Shown here in pieces: positions 1-5,091 of a stretch of 5,091 nucleotides of DNA (positions are counted from its first letter, which is position 1; each line of letters starts with the position of its first letter). The stretch comes from Paracoccaceae bacterium (GTDB lineage: Bacteria > Pseudomonadota > Alphaproteobacteria > Rhodobacterales > Rhodobacteraceae): contig JAPOSK010000457.1 of the NCBI GenBank assembly GCA_026709725.1, positions 1-5,091 on the forward strand, in the 5' to 3' direction. The notes beneath the pieces are model-generated. The model was not told the DNA's origin. It made no database searches and was given only the letters and a program-made list of their open reading frames with translations. A program made the translations under genes and the position numbers.

Positions 1-1183
1 GCAGGTCAGGGTCCTCAATCCTGGAGTCCCGGCCCCACCCCCTGAATGCGAGGTCGAAGCCGGCAGTTGAGGTATGATGACGGAACCCGAGCTCCAGATG
101 CCGTGTCAGTCTGTTGCGGCTGCGGGTGATGACGGGATTGGTATGGACAAGGTTGGCAAAGAGGAGCGTCTGCCGCGAGCGATGGGTCAGTGTGGCAACT
201 GACAGATCCTGGTCGCCCGAGTAAACGCCGGTGAAGTGTTCGTGTTCCTCATCGTTGTCCGAGGAGTGGCTTAGTGTTGCAGTGAGGCGATCATCAAAAC
301 GCCAGTCGCTTTTGAAGTCGATGAATTCCCCGATGAAGGACTCGTCCCTTTCCCCGCGGTTCACAGTGCCCTCCAGATCCAGCATGCCGACAGCAAACCG
401 ATGCTGATACTCATAGTTGAGTCCGGCTTTTTTTCGGGTGCTCACACCCGGTGCCAGTATCAGGCCGGCATGGTCTCCGAGCGTGAGGAAGTACGGCACG
501 CGCAGACCTGCGCCATCACCCCCTGAATAGCTGACGGATGGAGCAAGAAAACCGCTGTAGCGACCATCACGGGCCGGAATGGACAGCCAGGGGATACCGC
601 CAAGTTCAACTGATCCGATATTAAGGGCAGGGTTCTTGAGGTAGGCACGGGGCGACCCGGCGGGTATGATGATGGCGGTTGCCCGGAAATGCCAGAGCGG
701 TGCCTGGCCCGGCTTGCAGATCCTGCAGCCCGTGACGATCGCATCACGGATAATGACATTTCCCTCGTCATCCTCGACAAAGGTCGATGAGGCCAATTGC
801 ATTTGCCGGTTGACCAGGACCTGAACACCGCGCATGATATTTGCCATGGCATCAGGATCAATATCGGCCTGGTCCGCAAGCAGAACCGTGTTTTCGCCAT
901 GGGTGGCATAGATCGGGCCATTGATAATGAGGCGGCCCTTTTCGTAGAACAGTGATGAGCCGGTGATTTTCCAGTCATGATTCGATACACGGACATTGCC
1001 TTCGGCGGACAGGCGATCAATCGACGGATTGTATTGGATATGATCGGCAGTGATGTCGGTTTTCTCGAAGACGATGTCAGTCCGGGCTGTGCCGGTGGTT
1101 GTTGATGACAGGCAGAGAACAAGCACGGCAAGGACTGTTCGCAGGGATTGCCGCGTTCTGTCCAACAGGCCCCGGATCATCAT
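1..1183 (-). CDS. lptD: LPS-assembly outer-membrane protein LptD (3' end cut by window edge)
   Basis: LptD forms, with lipoprotein LptE, the outer-membrane translocon that receives lipopolysaccharide from the Lpt bridge and inserts it in the outer leaflet. The frame stays open from ATG 1183 to the left edge: 394 residues, roughly half of the usual 700-800. Residues 1-33 look like a Sec signal peptide (basic Arg-rich start, hydrophobic TVLAVLVLCL, likely cleavage after GTA; no proper lipobox). Residues about 43-150 are the LptA/OstA-like beta-jellyroll (ITADHIQYN, LSAEGNVRV, GPIYATHGENTVLLADQA). A Cys-x-x-Cys (C153, C156) followed by APLWHFRA is the alphaproteobacterial LptD signature. From about residue 205 the beta-barrel starts (YSGFLAPSVSYS, VPYFLTLGDHAGL). 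The lptG stop lies 6 nt upstream, so the two are likely translationally coupled; a second ATG follows at 1180. AAGGG about 12 nt upstream is the best ribosome site. Identity is sure; the C-terminus cannot be judged. Confidence 0.93.
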   Translation of the reverse strand, partial: MMIRGLLDRTRQSLRTVLAVLVLCLSSTTTGTARTDIVFEKTDITADHIQYNPSIDRLSAEGNVRVSNHDWKITGSSLFYEKGRLIINGPIYATHGENTVLLADQADIDPDAMANIMRGVQVLVNRQMQLASSTFVEDDEGNVIIRDAIVTGCRICKPGQAPLWHFRATAIIIPAGSPRAYLKNPALNIGSVELGGIPWLSIPARDGRYSGFLAPSVSYSGGDGAGLRVPYFLTLGDHAGLILAPGVSTRKKAGLNYEYQHRFAVGMLDLEGTVNRGERDESFIGEFIDFKSDWRFDDRLTATLSHSSDNDEEHEHFTGVYSGDQDLSVATLTHRSRQTLLFANLVHTNPVITRSRNRLTRHLELGFRHHTSTAGFDLAFRGWGRDSRIEDPDL

Positions 1184-1189
1184 CCTGTC

Positions 1190-2287
1190 TCAACGCCCTT
1201 CAAGCAGCAGCAAAAAGGAGATGCTGAAAATGAGGAGTGAGATCGGCATGAGCCAGGTCGAAATAAGGACAGGAAGCACCTCGTGTTCACCAAATGTACT
1301 GACAATATCGATAAGAAAAAAGGACCCGATTCCGAGAATGAGAACGGTGAGAACTGAGACAACAACCTGCAGGCGGCGTCTTGGATGCTGGTAGACCAGG
1401 CTTCCGAGTATTGTCATCAGGGACAGATGGAGCGGCAATGCGAGTTTCGAATGAAGGTAAACCTGATGCTTGATACTGGAAAAGCCTGATTTATCCAGAT
1501 TCCGGATCAATTGCCAGAGCGTCCATACCGGCTTGTGGGTCGGTGGTTCCAGGAGCAGCAGGATTTCGTTCCGGTCTGTACTGGTCTCAAACACAACCTC
1601 GTCTCTTGTCAGCGCGCCTGCTTCGACATTCCCGTGCCCGGTCACATCCCAGGTTTTGACATTTCGCAGACGCAGGCGGTTTTCGTCAAGTTCAGCAGTC
1701 TCGGCATCATGGCGAAGGTAGGGGCGGTGCTCAGGATCAAAACTGTGGATGGTGACATTCCTGTACGTCAGACCCACATCTGTTTCACTGGCACGAATGA
1801 CCGCCTGTCGGTCGTTGACAATCATCCGCAGCCAGACCTGGCCATCGCTGCCGATAAAAATCTGGTTCGTCTGCGCCTCATCACGGGTTGACAGGAGTTG
1901 GTAATACTGTCCGGAGAGCGAGACCAGGGGGTCGAGGACAAGGATGGCACCCAGACCACAAAAAACGGCAAAAAAAGCTGTTGAGATGGCCGCCTTGTAT
2001 CTTGATTGCCCGCCTGAGCGTGCAGCGATCATCTCGTAATCAATGACCAGACGAAAAAATGTCGCCAGGGATGCCAGCAAAAAGATGAGCGGCAGCAGGT
2101 CATGATATTCGCCGGGGACACGGAGCAGGGCCAGGATGAAAACCGGCAGGATGGTGATGTCATCTCCGTGCGACCGCGAAAATTCCGATTCGAATTCAAG
2201 CGTGAAGAGAAGGCAGACGAAGACAAACGATACAAGCAGGATATTCCGGGCCAGACGCCGCCAGAAATATCTGTGGAGCAGGGTCAT
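1190..2287 (-). CDS. lptG: LPS export ABC transporter permease LptG
   Basis: LptG pairs with LptF and two LptB ATPases as the inner-membrane machine that extracts LPS and loads it on the periplasmic bridge. With the start at ATG 2287 it has 365 residues, the usual size. Visible layout: cytosolic MTLLHRYFWRRL, membrane segment 1 about 13-31, segment 2 about 60-81 with the LLPLIFLLASLATFFRL pattern, the conserved acidic coupling stretch DYEMIAARSGG (83-93), segment 3 about 98-121, a periplasmic beta-jellyroll about 122-275 ending in TLWQLIRNLDKSG, and segments 4-6 about 281-299, 304-327 and 336-361. Start choice is uncertain: in-frame TTG 2329, ATG 2296 and ATG 2287 are possible. I chose 2287 because MTLLHRYF matches the family N-terminus; only a weak GGATGG lies in front, which suggests coupling to upstream translation. 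It ends TGA, 6 nt before lptD. The family call is secure; LptF versus LptG follows from sequence style and order. Confidence 0.92.
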   Translation of the reverse strand: MTLLHRYFWRRLARNILLVSFVFVCLLFTLEFESEFSRSHGDDITILPVFILALLRVPGEYHDLLPLIFLLASLATFFRLVIDYEMIAARSGGQSRYKAAISTAFFAVFCGLGAILVLDPLVSLSGQYYQLLSTRDEAQTNQIFIGSDGQVWLRMIVNDRQAVIRASETDVGLTYRNVTIHSFDPEHRPYLRHDAETAELDENRLRLRNVKTWDVTGHGNVEAGALTRDEVVFETSTDRNEILLLLEPPTHKPVWTLWQLIRNLDKSGFSSIKHQVYLHSKLALPLHLSLMTILGSLVYQHPRRRLQVVVSVLTVLILGIGSFFLIDIVSTFGEHEVLPVLISTWLMPISLLIFSISFLLLLEGR

Positions 2288-2403
2288 GCCGGCCATCCAT
2301 GCATCACGGTCTGCGGGCCGGACCCACAAGCCGTGCGAATTCCTGTCTCCCGATGACCACCCGGCGGATTTTGGATGGCGGCATGAAGGGAACCGGGGAG
2401 CAG
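2288..2403 (-). other. lptF-lptG intergenic stretch
   Basis: This gap is long for lptF and lptG, which usually abut or overlap. It follows two consecutive in-frame stop codons (TGATGA) that end lptF, and holds the 34-codon frame described separately. I see no convincing promoter with -35 and -10 boxes and no terminator (no GC-rich stem followed by a T run), so lptG is presumably transcribed from the lptF promoter. Four ATGs crowd the downstream end (2304, 2300, 2296, 2287); only 2296 and 2287 are in the lptG frame. Confidence 0.6.
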
Positions 2404-2408
2404 GTCAT
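2304..2408 (-). CDS. possible 34-residue small ORF between lptF and lptG
   Basis: I do not recognise this product. The ATG shares its A with the last base of the lptF stop codon (TGATG), and GGAGG at 2420-2416 lies 7 nt upstream, the best-looking ribosome site in the operon. The frame runs 34 codons (begins MTCSPVPFMPPSKIRR, ends LVGPARRP) and stops at TGA 2306-2304, itself overlapping another ATG, 16 nt before the chosen lptG start. The peptide is basic (seven Arg, one Lys), proline-rich and has no membrane segment. By hand count 24 of 33 third positions after the start are G or C, compatible with coding but also with chance. It might be a leader that carries ribosomes from lptF to lptG, a genuine small protein, a relic of an older lptG start, or an accident. 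It is in a different frame from lptG. Confidence 0.3.
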   Translation of the reverse strand: MTCSPVPFMPPSKIRRVVIGRQEFARLVGPARRP

Positions 2409-3565
2409 CAGCGTGCCTCCATGAAGGCAAAATACCGAAGCGTGCGGCGCGGCACGATAAGGCTCCCAATGGTGGCAAACAGCAGAATGGCCGCGCTGGC
2501 ATACGCAAAGAGCCAGTATCCATCCTGGAACTCAACATAGCTCACAGCATTTTCACCGACAACATAGCTGATAATGACAATGATTATGGCCACCAGGATC
2601 GAGAAGTTCCGGCTCATGGCAAGCATGCCGAAACTGTAGACGATAGCACCGCCAAACAATGCAACCAATGCGATAATCAGACTGTCACCGATCCGCTCGT
2701 TGAGGACGAAGAAGGCACGTTCGATTTCATCCCCGGTGAGCGGCGGATCAAAGGCCTCGGGATCGAGCAGTCTGCGTGATGTAATTTGATCAAGTGATGA
2801 ATCGCGCATGGCATTGCCGCTTGCCCCAAGTGTGACCCTGAGGATGGATTTATCAAAATTCAGAACTGAAATTTCCTGCGGGTCAACAGAGAGTCTTTCA
2901 GTGTGCCCATCGAGAAGCACGACAAGATACTCGGTTCCGATTTCCAGAAGGTAGGCTTTTTCAGCAAAGATCGTATAGGTGTACTGCCCGGATCTGCGGT
3001 CATGAATAAAGACATTTTCGAACGTTCGGGTCTCTTCATCACCATCAGTGTCATCCGGATTTTCGATACTGACCGACTCGATAAAAATCGCCACTCCATC
3101 AATCGGAAACAAAAACTCGCCGGTGCGGATGTTGGACAGGTTGAAGACCTCAATGACATGCCTGTCCAGCGTTTCTGTCGCCGTACGGCTGGCCGGTGTC
3201 AGGATATGAGTGAATGCCGAGGCAAGCAGGAAAAGCAGAAGCGAAAAAACCAGATACGGGCGCAGAAACCGCAGGATGCTGAATCCGGCCGTTGCCTGAA
3301 TGGCTGCCATTTCACCATTTACGATCAGCCTGAATGTTATGTAAGTAACCGCGGCAAATGCAGAAACCGGCATGATTGTCGTTGCAGCCTTGGGCAGAAA
3401 GAGCGAAAAATATGTCATCAGCGGGAGCAGTTCATCAATACTCGGCAGAACGATCTCGATAAGTTTGCCAACAGTATTGATCCAGAAGACAGCGGTCAGG
3501 ACCAGTGTAAAAAAGAGGAACTGGATGATCATTCGTTTGATCAGGTACAGATCAAGTTGTGTCAA
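2408..3565 (-). CDS. lptF: LPS export ABC transporter permease LptF
   Basis: LptF is the partner of LptG in the inner-membrane LptB2FG transporter; its periplasmic domain hands LPS on to the LptC/LptA bridge. The 385 residues match the family length. Segments seen: cytosolic MTQLDLYLIKR, membrane segment 1 about 12-35, segment 2 about 51-80, the conserved coupling stretch NGEMAAIQATAGFS (83-96), segment 3 about 98-124 ending LTPASR, a periplasmic beta-jellyroll about 125-292, and segments 4-6 about 293-314, 320-340 and 347-371. The start is TTG; it is preferred over the internal Met12 because the preceding residues match the family N-terminus (D-x-Y-x-x-x-x-x) and a GAGG ribosome site sits 6 nt upstream. 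An acidic run (ENPDDTDGDEE, 168-178) in the periplasmic domain looks like a local insertion. The gene ends in tandem TGATGA. First gene of the operon, divergent from pepA. Confidence 0.93.
   Translation of the reverse strand: MTQLDLYLIKRMIIQFLFFTLVLTAVFWINTVGKLIEIVLPSIDELLPLMTYFSLFLPKAATTIMPVSAFAAVTYITFRLIVNGEMAAIQATAGFSILRFLRPYLVFSLLLFLLASAFTHILTPASRTATETLDRHVIEVFNLSNIRTGEFLFPIDGVAIFIESVSIENPDDTDGDEETRTFENVFIHDRRSGQYTYTIFAEKAYLLEIGTEYLVVLLDGHTERLSVDPQEISVLNFDKSILRVTLGASGNAMRDSSLDQITSRRLLDPEAFDPPLTGDEIERAFFVLNERIGDSLIIALVALFGGAIVYSFGMLAMSRNFSILVAIIIVIISYVVGENAVSYVEFQDGYWLFAYASAAILLFATIGSLIVPRRTLRYFAFMEAR
2416..2420 (-). promoter_or_regulatory. strong ribosome binding site (GGAGG) at the end of lptF
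   Basis: GGAGG lies inside the last codons of lptF (Met-Glu-Ala-Arg) and 7 nt before the ATG that overlaps the lptF stop codon. Its strength and spacing are the main argument that translation begins or re-begins here, on the small ORF, rather than only at the weakly preceded lptG start 120 nt further on. It could be fortuitous, because ATGGAGGC simply encodes Met-Glu-Ala. Confidence 0.45.
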
Positions 3566-3571
3566 ACTTTA

Positions 3572-3575
3572 CCTC
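3572..3575 (-). promoter_or_regulatory. ribosome binding site deciding the TTG start of lptF
   Basis: GAGG followed by TAAAGT (6 nt) and then TTG gives ideal Shine-Dalgarno spacing. No in-frame ATG or GTG lies between this site and codon 12 of lptF, so TTG 3565 is the supported start. The rare start codon would lower initiation on a protein needed in small, matched amounts; that last point is inference. Confidence 0.75.
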
Positions 3576-3577
3576 GT

Positions 3578-3603
3578 ATACAATCCGGACGGCAGGATTG
3601 TGT
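3578..3603 (-). repeat. inverted repeat, potential hairpin in the lptF leader
   Basis: A perfect 7-bp inverted repeat (ACAATCC at 3580-3586, GGATTGT at 3595-3601) encloses 8 nt; one mismatch outward, the A/T pair at 3578/3603 extends it. In the lptF transcript this would fold as a stem of ACAAUCC with GGAUUGU and an 8-nt loop, ending 4 nt before the GAGG ribosome site. It could tune lptF translation, or act as DNA operator for a dimeric regulator. The stem has only three G-C pairs and no T run, so it is not a terminator. Confidence 0.45.
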
Positions 3604-3629
3604 CCCCGTTTCCCCATCTCTGCTATATA
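3598..3629 (+). promoter_or_regulatory. putative pepA promoter with extended -10
   Basis: TGCTATATA at 3621-3629 has the TG-n extension and a TATATA hexamer (3624-3629) close to TATAAT. The best -35 is TTGTGT (3598-3603), but the 20-nt spacer is long; the extended -10 may compensate. Transcription would start near 3636, leaving a leader of about 47 nt before the GTG of pepA. Confidence 0.4.
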
Positions 3630-3639
3630 CGGGGAACAC
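3600..3639. repeat. imperfect inverted repeat flanking the shared -10 box
   Basis: GTGTCCCCGT (3600-3609) is mirrored by the complement of 3629-3639, which reads GTGTTCCCCGT, one inserted T apart. The arms bracket the TATATA element, with a further TTTCCCC (3609-3615) between them. The arrangement could bind a dimeric regulator of both directions, or be the by-product of near-symmetric promoter elements. I cannot name a regulator. Confidence 0.35.
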
Positions 3640-3654
3640 CGCCTGATGCACAAA
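3624..3654 (-). promoter_or_regulatory. putative lptF operon promoter sharing the TATATA box
   Basis: The same self-complementary TATATA (3624-3629) reads as a -10 box on the minus strand, with TTGTGC (3654-3649) as -35 at a 19-nt spacer. Transcription would start near 3617 and give a leader of about 52 nt holding the hairpin at 3578-3603 and the GAGG ribosome site. The match to consensus is moderate; it is the best candidate in the 117-nt divergent gap. Confidence 0.38.
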
Positions 3655-3673
3655 AGGAATTGCATAAAGGAAT
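3647..3673 (+). repeat. tandem duplication with two ribosome-site-like copies before pepA
   Basis: TGCACAAAAGGAAT (3647-3660) is followed directly by TGCATAAAGGAAT (3661-3673), an imperfect 13-14 bp tandem repeat. Each copy carries AAAGGAAT. The second copy puts AAAGGA (3666-3671) 11 nt before GTG 3683 and is the likely pepA ribosome site; the first is too far away to serve that start. The first copy also overlaps the proposed lptF -35. Confidence 0.6.
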
Positions 3674-3682
3674 ATTTGCTCC

Positions 3683-5091
3683 GTGACCTCAACACCCGCA
3701 ATCATCTTTACCGGCACCGCTGCCGATGCAGCCATCCATGAGGGATCCCTTGTCGTTGTTGTCGCACCCGACGGCACGCTTCGAGCGACGGGTCAGGCAG
3801 TTGATGCGCTGACGGACGGGTTGCTCAGCCGCTACACGCAACGCGATGATTTTGCCAAACTCAAGCCGGGTCACACCAGACTGATCGGCATGGCACCCAA
3901 TCTGAAGGCTGCCTCAATCCACCTGCTCTGTTGCCGGGAATCGCCAGCAGAAACGGATATGCAAAAAGCCGGTGCCAGGGTGGCAGCAGCCCTTGATTCC
4001 AGGGATGCCCTCATCTGCCTCGATGATTGCGATCATCCTGCTGCCTTCGGTCTTGGCCTTGCGCTCCGGTCCTATCGATTTCAGATCTACAAGACGCAGG
4101 ATCGAGATGACGTCAAGACAACCCCGACCTGGCACATCGCCACCTCAGTTCCTGATGGAATCAACGCCGGTGACAGGATTGACCCAATTCTCGCCGGAGT
4201 AACCCTGACACGTGACCTGGTCAACCAGCCCGCCAACATCCTGACCACAAGCCGATTTTCCGATGAGCTTCTCAAACTGGAAGAGGATGGCGTCGATGTC
4301 ACAATTCTGGAGGAGGACGCACTTGCTGCGATCGGAATGCGGGCGCTGCTCGCGGTGGGGCAGGGATCGGCCAGCCCATCAAGGGTCGCCGTCCTGCACT
4401 GGCGCGGCGCCGGGGGCCGACCGGTCGCATTGCTTGGCAAGGGTGTGGTCTTTGACACCGGCGGCATCTCGATCAAGCCATCGGCGAATATGGAAGAGAT
4501 GACCATGGATATGGCTGGAGCGGGCGTGGTTGCCGGGTGCCTGAAAGCGCTGGCTCTTGCCAGGAGCCCCGTCAATGTTGTCGGCGTTGTCGGGCTGGTG
4601 GAGAACATGCCCGACGGGAACGCGCAGCGACCGGGTGATATCGTCCGCTCACTCAAGGGCGATACAATCGAGATCATCAATACGGATGCCGAGGGGCGTC
4701 TGGTGCTTGCCGACCTGTTATGGTGGGTCCAGGAGACATACCAGCCGAAGTGGATGATTGATCTCGCGACCCTTACAGGTGCCATCATCATCAGTCTCGG
4801 CAAGGAATATGCCGGTGCCTTCGCAAACAATGACTCCCTCATGAATGCCTTCGCGCGCGCTGCCAGTGCGGTTGATGAAAAGGTCTGGCGTCAGCCGCTC
4901 GACAAGGCCTTCGACAAACCACTCGAATCGCGCCTTGCGGACATGAAGAATGTCGGCAACCGTGAAGCCGGATCAATAACGGCTGCCATGTTCCTCAAGC
5001 GTTTTGTCAAGGATGACTGTCCATGGATCCATCTTGATATTGCCGGTGTTGCATCGACAGGCAAGGCCAGCAGGTATGCTCCCAAGGGGCC
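3683..5091 (+). CDS. pepA: leucyl aminopeptidase PepA, M17 family (3' end cut by window edge)
   Basis: A cytosolic dinuclear-metal exopeptidase that removes N-terminal amino acids, preferring Leu, in peptide turnover; the family usually forms hexamers. The frame gives 469 residues from GTG 3683 to the right edge, and perhaps 20-30 remain. An in-frame TAA at 3665 and no other usable start codon fix the GTG. The N-terminal macro-like domain covers about 1-150 (SLVVVVAPDG, FGLGLALRSYRF). The catalytic domain carries NQPAN (181-185), GKGVVFDTGGISIKP (252-266), MDMAGA (275-280), NTDAEGRL (333-340) and LATLTGA (361-367). All expected metal ligands are present by alignment to E. coli PepA: K253, D258, D276, D335, E337; the catalytic Lys and Arg are K265 and R339, with family-typical spacing. 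It ends in LDIAGVASTGK and YAPKG, just before the usual ATG-F/Y-GVR tail. Divergent from lptF; in many relatives holC follows. Confidence 0.96.
   Translation, partial: MTSTPAIIFTGTAADAAIHEGSLVVVVAPDGTLRATGQAVDALTDGLLSRYTQRDDFAKLKPGHTRLIGMAPNLKAASIHLLCCRESPAETDMQKAGARVAAALDSRDALICLDDCDHPAAFGLGLALRSYRFQIYKTQDRDDVKTTPTWHIATSVPDGINAGDRIDPILAGVTLTRDLVNQPANILTTSRFSDELLKLEEDGVDVTILEEDALAAIGMRALLAVGQGSASPSRVAVLHWRGAGGRPVALLGKGVVFDTGGISIKPSANMEEMTMDMAGAGVVAGCLKALALARSPVNVVGVVGLVENMPDGNAQRPGDIVRSLKGDTIEIINTDAEGRLVLADLLWWVQETYQPKWMIDLATLTGAIIISLGKEYAGAFANNDSLMNAFARAASAVDEKVWRQPLDKAFDKPLESRLADMKNVGNREAGSITAAMFLKRFVKDDCPWIHLDIAGVASTGKASRYAPKG

Noticed and set aside
460..1131. A 223-codon minus-strand frame within lptD.
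   Set aside because: It is an out-of-frame shadow; the lptD frame shows signal peptide, jellyroll, CxxC and barrel start over the same bases.
2288..2407. A terminator or internal promoter in the lptF-lptG gap.
   Set aside because: No stable GC-rich stem followed by T residues and no paired -35/-10 elements were found.
1..3565. lptF, lptG and lptD all lie in the same reading frame, separated only by TGA codons, which raised the idea of UGA readthrough or a recoded genetic code.
   Set aside because: lptF ends in two consecutive TGAs, all three products have normal family ends, Trp is encoded by TGG, and no TGA occurs inside any gene. Sharing a frame has a one in nine chance.
3560..3565. A perfect TTGACA on the minus strand at the lptF start codon, as if a -35 box.
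   Set aside because: No -10-like hexamer follows at 16-18 nt; the bases encode the start and second codon of LptF.
2903..3646. A 247-codon open frame on the plus strand opposite lptF.
   Set aside because: It is antisense to a clear LptF, its translation is low-complexity polar sequence without family features, and it has no ribosome site that stands out.
3646..3741. A 31-codon plus-strand frame (MHKRNCIKEYLL...) overlapping the start of pepA, a possible upstream ORF.
   Set aside because: Its GGGGA ribosome-like site is about 10 nt off and part of the inverted repeat, it ends inside pepA, and its peptide is simply the shifted reading of pepA and the tandem repeat.
4087..4842. A 251-codon open frame on the minus strand opposite pepA.
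   Set aside because: The product is Ser/Pro/Arg-rich antisense sequence covering the conserved PepA catalytic domain, whose own frame is unequivocal.

Overview
This is an ordinary-looking chromosomal segment from a Gram-negative bacterium, almost certainly an alphaproteobacterium and most like the Rhodobacterales. The assignment rests on gene order (pepA divergent from lptF-lptG-lptD), on the alphaproteobacterial style of the LptD Cys-x-x-Cys region, and on how the protein N-termini resemble remembered family members; no database search was possible. Base composition is moderately GC-rich (a little above half by eye) and uniform. There are no mobile elements, tRNAs, rRNAs or CRISPR arrays.

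Layout. Positions 1-3565 carry a leftward (minus-strand) lipopolysaccharide-transport operon, read in the order lptF (3565-2408), lptG (2287-1190), lptD (1183 to the left edge, 3' end missing). Positions 3566-3682 are a compact divergent control region. Positions 3683-5091 carry pepA, a leucyl aminopeptidase, on the plus strand; about the last 20-30 codons lie beyond the right edge. The five minus- and plus-strand coding stretches, including one possible small gene, explain nearly every base.

How the genes work together. LptF and LptG are the two transmembrane subunits of the inner-membrane LptB2FG ABC transporter that extracts LPS and pushes it onto the Lpt bridge. LptD is the outer-membrane beta-barrel that, with lipoprotein LptE, inserts LPS in the outer leaflet. 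The operon therefore encodes both ends of the bridge. PepA is a cytosolic dinuclear-metal peptidase; its divergence from lptF/lptG is a long-conserved arrangement, also known in enterobacteria, rather than a known functional link.

Points beyond routine annotation: (1) a 34-codon reading frame with an excellent Shine-Dalgarno site fills the unusual 120-nt lptF-lptG gap, starts on the lptF stop codon (TGATG) and ends just ahead of lptG; (2) the divergent promoters may share one TATATA -10 box with near-symmetric -35 elements; (3) an inverted repeat forms a potential hairpin directly upstream of the lptF ribosome site; (4) a tandem duplication gives pepA two AAAGGAAT ribosome-site-like copies; (5) lptF starts at TTG and pepA at GTG. 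I did not find a clearly new biological system here.
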